DNA from: Gammaproteobacteria bacterium GWE2_37_16
Lineage (GTDB): Bacteria > Pseudomonadota > Gammaproteobacteria > UBA9339
DNA: 7,769 nucleotides
Reading direction: 5' to 3'
NCBI GenBank assembly: GCA_001801285.1
Contig: MGXG01000057.1
Span: 1 to 7,769, forward strand
Shown: positions 5,456-7,769 of the stretch, piece after piece
Position numbering within the stretch: the stretch's first letter is position 1
Layout: every line of letters starts with the position of its first letter
Position numbers and translations under genes: made by a program
The notes under the pieces: generated by a model
Told to the model about the DNA's origin: nothing
The model's database searches: none
The model's input: only the letters and a program-made list of their open reading frames with translations

Positions 5456-6467
5456 ACTAACTTTAATTGCCTTAATTTTAGTTATCATAATATCGTTACT
5501 TTTCGATTATATTAACGGCTTTCATGACACTGCTAACGCCATTGCAACCTGTATTTCCACACGTGCCCTATCTATTCGCTACGCTGTTGCATTAGCTGCA
5601 ATTTTTAACTTAATTGGGGCTTTAACTTCCACCAAGGTAGCAGCCACCATTGGCACGGGCATTGTTGATGCTCACAATATAACTCAAATGGTGATTTTAA
5701 TTGGTGTTTTAAGTGCTGTCATCTGGGGAATTGTTACTTGGTATTTTGCTATTCCATCATCTTCTTCCCACGCTTTAATTGGTGGTTTAATAGGATCAAC
5801 TATTGCTCACGCTGGCTTTACTTCTTTGCATTGGTTTGGACTAAAAAAAATTATTTTAGCTTTATTACTTTCTCCCATATTAGGAATTGTGGCTGGTTTT
5901 ATTTTGATAGTAGTTTTACTCTGGGCTGTACGCTGTAGTACACCAAACAAGATAAATAAAAAATTTCGTAAATTACAAATTTTATCTGCCGCTTTTATGG
6001 CTTTTTCTCATGGAACTGCTGATGCACAAAAATCAATGGGTATCATCACTTTGGCATTATTGAATTACGGCTATTTAAAAACCTTCTCTGTGCCACTTTT
6101 AGTAGCTCTATGCTGTGCCATAGCCATAGCACTCGGTACAGCAATTGGAGGCTGGAAAATCATTAAAACTGTCGGAAAAAAATTTGTAAAATTACAACCA
6201 ATTGATGGTTTTTGCGCTCAAATAGCATCAGCAGGGGTAATTATTGGCGCATCAGCTTTTGGCTTACCGACCAGTACGACCCATGTCGTCACATCAAGCA
6301 TTCTCGGCATTGGCTTATCGAAAAGACTATCCGCCATAAATTGGAAAATCGCTATGAATATTCTCTGGGCATCAGTATTTACCATACCCGTGACAGGAAT
6401 GATAGCCTTTGTCCTTTTTGCTATATTACAAACTTTTTGGACGGCAATACCACACTTAGGTTCATGA
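5448..6467 (+). CDS. pit: Inorganic phosphate transporter, Pit family
   Basis: A 339-residue inner-membrane carrier of the PiT family (low-affinity, ion-coupled import of phosphate or metal-phosphate). It has the two inverted signature repeats: DYINGFHDTANAIAT at 20-34 with PSSSSHALIGGLIGS at 103-117 in the first half, and FMAFSHGTADAQKSMGI at 183-199 with GLPTSTTHVVTSSILGIG at 272-289 in the second. The Asp and Asn/Asp residues in these signatures line the phosphate and cation sites in solved relatives. About ten membrane helices are apparent. It is shorter than E. coli PitA (about 500 residues), since it lacks the large central loop, and matches the compact form that pairs with DUF47 proteins. 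It overlaps the DUF47 gene by 8 nt. It converges with the next gene over a 40-bp gap in which I see no clear terminator. Confidence 0.95.
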   Translation: MHELTLIALILVIIISLLFDYINGFHDTANAIATCISTRALSIRYAVALAAIFNLIGALTSTKVAATIGTGIVDAHNITQMVILIGVLSAVIWGIVTWYFAIPSSSSHALIGGLIGSTIAHAGFTSLHWFGLKKIILALLLSPILGIVAGFILIVVLLWAVRCSTPNKINKKFRKLQILSAAFMAFSHGTADAQKSMGIITLALLNYGYLKTFSVPLLVALCCAIAIALGTAIGGWKIIKTVGKKFVKLQPIDGFCAQIASAGVIIGASAFGLPTSTTHVVTSSILGIGLSKRLSAINWKIAMNILWASVFTIPVTGMIAFVLFAILQTFWTAIPHLGS

Positions 6468-6507
6468 GTTTAATTATTATATTTTACCATTTCAATAACT
6501 GTCGAGA

Positions 6508-7437
6508 TTATTTTGCATAATCCGCAAGTTTCGGCACGTAAGAGATAAGTGCATTTTTTTGCATGTATTCGCCTAATTTTTGATAACGTTTTTTATCTAA
6601 TTTAGCAGGATCAGTAGCAAAATATGGAACACTCAAAACCCAAGCTTTTTCATTGAGTTCATTATTTAGTTCGGGGTGATTAACAGCGAATTTTTTCCAA
6701 CTTGCTATCGGATACTTACGTAAATATTTTACTCCCTGTTTTAAAGCAAGCGTAAATTTAGTTAACTTTGGATCATTAATGTTCTTTTTGTTAGCGACAA
6801 AAATAAGTTCGTCATACATAGGGAAACCGTATTTTTCCGGATAAAAAAGACGCACCTCTTGCCCTGCTTGTTCGACCTCTATTGGTTCAAAATTACGCGC
6901 CCCCCCAGTGAAACCGTCGATTTTGTGCGCCAATAAAGCCTGCGTTAAATCAAAACGAACATTAATCAAATCAACATCTTTCAAACCAAGACCTGCGCTC
7001 TTTAGCATGGTATTTAACAAAGCTCTGTCTGTTGAAACACCATTACTGGCTATTTTTTTGTTTTTCAAATCCGCTAATGTATGAATATTACTATTTTTCA
7101 AAACAACTAGGCAGTTTAACGGTTTATCAACCAAAGTAGCAAAACGCATCACTGGCATACCGTTTACCACATGATGCACCAAACTAGGAGCATAAGAAAT
7201 GGCAATGTCAGCCTTCCCAGCCGCCACCATTTTATTGCCTTCCGATGGATCAGCTGGGGAAATGAATTTAACGTCCAAACCTTGTTGCTTAAAAAAACCC
7301 TCCTGCTCTGCTACAAATAACGGGGCATGATTTGGATTAATAAACCAATCAAGCACGACCAAAAGCGGTTTTTGTTGCTCGGCGAAAACCGGTCCTGAAA
7401 TTAATAAAATCAATAACAAAAAAAGTTTTTTTATCAT
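6508..7437 (-). CDS. thiY: ThiY/NMT1-type periplasmic binding protein, probably for a thiamine pyrimidine precursor
   Basis: A 309-residue secreted solute-binding protein of the NMT1/THI5-like family. Residues 1-19 are a classical signal peptide (MIKK, a Leu/Ile core, then PVFA with cleavage expected before E20). The mature part starts VVLDWFINPNHAPLFVAEQEGFF (27-49), the hallmark of ThiY-like proteins that bind formylaminopyrimidine or hydroxymethylpyrimidine. It continues with AAGKADIAISYAPSL (72-86) and IDGFTGGARNFEPIE (173-187), corresponding to the conserved GG-x-RNFE ligand region. The family also includes taurine- and nitrate-type binders, but those motifs favour the thiamine type. No permease (ThiX) or ATPase (ThiZ) gene adjoins it here, and downstream is the convergent phosphate gene, so they would have to be upstream of the window edge or elsewhere. 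Start ATG 7435-7437 has a strong GGGAGGA site at 7443-7449. A run of seven G lies in the ligand motif (6900-6906). Confidence 0.85.
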   Translation of the reverse strand: MIKKLFLLLILLISGPVFAEQQKPLLVVLDWFINPNHAPLFVAEQEGFFKQQGLDVKFISPADPSEGNKMVAAGKADIAISYAPSLVHHVVNGMPVMRFATLVDKPLNCLVVLKNSNIHTLADLKNKKIASNGVSTDRALLNTMLKSAGLGLKDVDLINVRFDLTQALLAHKIDGFTGGARNFEPIEVEQAGQEVRLFYPEKYGFPMYDELIFVANKKNINDPKLTKFTLALKQGVKYLRKYPIASWKKFAVNHPELNNELNEKAWVLSVPYFATDPAKLDKKRYQKLGEYMQKNALISYVPKLADYAK

Positions 7438-7454
7438 AAAAATCCTCCCAATAT

Positions 7455-7484
7455 CGCAAAGATCTTAGTACACGACAAAGTTTT
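7455..7484. repeat. Direct repeat in the thiY leader, copy 1
   Basis: Thirty bases from CGCAAAGATCTT to GACAAAGTTTT match 7703-7732 at 27 of 30 positions, and similarity continues loosely through a shared TAACTCG block. Removing the 143-bp element and one 9-bp target copy leaves the two starts 96 bp apart, which suggests a tandem duplication. It lies 18 bp upstream of the thiY ATG and covers the untranslated leader, ending just outside the ribosome site. Confidence 0.75.
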
Positions 7485-7547
7485 GTAACTCGTTAAAATA
7501 TATAAATAAAATAATCAACATCCCCGAAGGGGTAAAATAACTATAAC

Positions 7548-7556
7548 AAGCGTAAA
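7548..7556. repeat. Target-site duplication, left copy
   Basis: The nine bases AAGCGTAAA abut the left terminal repeat of the element at 7557-7699 and recur exactly at 7700-7708 against its right end. Nine bases is the duplication length made by IS903-group transposases. Confidence 0.85.
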
Positions 7557-7591
7557 GGCGTTGTTGAATAATTCAAAAAACCATGATTAAC

Positions 7592-7614
7592 GTAGCCGCA
7601 GGCTTTAGCCTGCG
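7592..7614 (+). repeat. REP palindrome inside the MITE, left copy
   Basis: GTAG and C are followed by CGCAGGC-TTTA-GCCTGCG, a 7-bp perfect stem with the same TTTA loop as the unit at 401-423. Compensating changes keep the stem paired: GC here replaces an A-T step in the copy at 401-423. That pattern suggests the hairpin is under selection or is copied as a unit. Confidence 0.82.
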
Positions 7615-7641
7615 ATATATTATGTGCAGTAAATGGAAGTA

Positions 7642-7664
7642 CGCAGACTAAAGTCTGCGGCTAC
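7642..7664 (-). repeat. REP palindrome inside the MITE, right copy (inverted)
   Basis: On the minus strand this reads GTAGC followed by CGCAGAC-TTTA-GTCTGCG. It faces the left copy, giving a BIME-like pair with a 27-base spacer. Its stem also differs from the left copy by paired, compensating substitutions. The adjoining GATTTC flank matches the bases before the REP at 401. Confidence 0.82.
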
Positions 7665-7699
7665 GAAATCATTATTAATACGAATTATTCAACAACGCC

Positions 7700-7708
7700 A
7701 AGCGTAAA
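7700..7708. repeat. Target-site duplication, right copy
   Basis: AAGCGTAAA directly follows the right terminal repeat and is identical to 7548-7556. It overlaps the start of the second leader repeat (7703), so insertion took place at the edge of that repeat. Confidence 0.85.
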
Positions 7709-7732
7709 GATCTTTGTACACGACAAACTTTT
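7703..7732. repeat. Direct repeat in the thiY upstream region, copy 2
   Basis: This is the partner of 7455-7484, 27 of 30 identical. Read on the minus strand it contains TTTGT-CGTGT-ACAAA, an inverted repeat that could be a protein-binding site; copy 1 has one mismatch in it (ACTAA). The remaining bases to the window end, 7733-7769, are AT-rich and appear to continue the repeat unit. No gene is seen there. Confidence 0.7.
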
Positions 7733-7769
7733 AGTATAAAAAAATAACTCGCTGATATATAACGTAAAT

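Larger units (their letters stand above)
7557..7699. mobile_element. 143-bp MITE with IS903-like (IS5 family) ends
   Basis: Perfect 18-bp terminal inverted repeats, GGCGTTGTTGAATAATTC at 7557-7574 and its complement at 7682-7699, are flanked by a perfect 9-bp target duplication. The ends differ at only two positions from the IS903 end as I remember it (GGCTTTGTTGAATAAATC), and IS903 also makes 9-bp duplications. This fits a non-autonomous element moved by an IS5-family, IS903-group transposase supplied elsewhere. The element is symmetrical: two 58-base arms (7557-7614 and 7642-7699) around a 27-base centre. Each arm has an end repeat, an AT-rich spacer containing ATGATT, and a REP palindrome. 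The perfect ends and duplication suggest recent insertion. It contains no coding capacity and lies 119 bp upstream of the thiY start codon. Confidence 0.88.

Noticed and set aside
6468..6507. Bidirectional terminator between the convergent phosphate and thiY genes.
   Set aside because: Only an AT-only AATAA/TTATT pairing is available, too weak to call.
7521..7533. CCCC-GAA-GGGG mini-hairpin in the thiY upstream region, considered as a terminator or riboswitch piece.
   Set aside because: The stem is only four pairs with mismatched flanks and there is no U-tract next to it.
7438..7560. TPP riboswitch upstream of thiY.
   Set aside because: The conserved CUGAGA and ACCUGA blocks and the GGGGUGC start are absent on the minus strand.

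Overview
The window looks like chromosomal DNA from an AT-rich Gram-negative bacterium, most likely a gammaproteobacterium. Supporting signs are a classical Sec signal peptide on a periplasmic binding protein, E. coli-like -35/-10 boxes, a proteobacterial-type FMN riboswitch, GTAG-type REP palindromes and an IS903-like miniature transposon. A member of the Legionellales is a guess from overall character. No rRNA, tRNA, CRISPR array, phage gene or intact transposase gene was seen.

Layout: (1) 1-377 (+) is the 3' end of an M24 aminopeptidase P-type gene. It converges on a minus-strand block, with a REP palindrome at the junction (386-423). (2) 2348-414 (-) is a two-gene unit: a class I SAM methyltransferase, then, after 15 bp, a protein joining a peptidase E-like domain to a GNAT acetyltransferase domain. 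Its stop codon and last residues lie inside the REP. A hairpin-rich leader of about 180 nt precedes the methyltransferase. (3) 3338-2529 (-) encodes a membrane-anchored protein with a DUF4864-like domain and a beta-rich C-terminal domain, behind its own candidate promoter. (4) 4419-3469 (-) encodes a 10-TM DMT/EamA transporter. An FMN riboswitch in its leader identifies it as a probable riboflavin transporter of the RibN type. (5) 4832-6467 (+) is a two-gene phosphate operon: a PhoU-like DUF47 protein overlapping a Pit transporter by 8 nt. The riboswitch promoter and one of the candidate phosphate promoters share almost the same -35 hexamer. (6) 7437-6508 (-) encodes a ThiY/NMT1-type periplasmic binding protein, probably for a thiamine pyrimidine precursor. 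No ABC permease or ATPase gene lies beside it in the window. (7) 7438-7769 is non-coding. It holds a duplicated leader segment whose second copy is split off by a 143-bp MITE with 18-bp terminal inverted repeats and a perfect 9-bp target duplication. The MITE carries two convergent REPs of the same family as the one at 401-423.

Functionally the centre and right of the window are about nutrient import: riboflavin (FMN-controlled), phosphate, and a thiamine precursor. The left part holds peptidase and small-molecule modification genes of unclear pathway. No wholly new multi-gene system is evident. The most original material is the repeat biology (REP pair inside an IS903-like MITE, REP-supplied stop codon, MITE in a duplicated leader) and the peptidase E-GNAT fusion.
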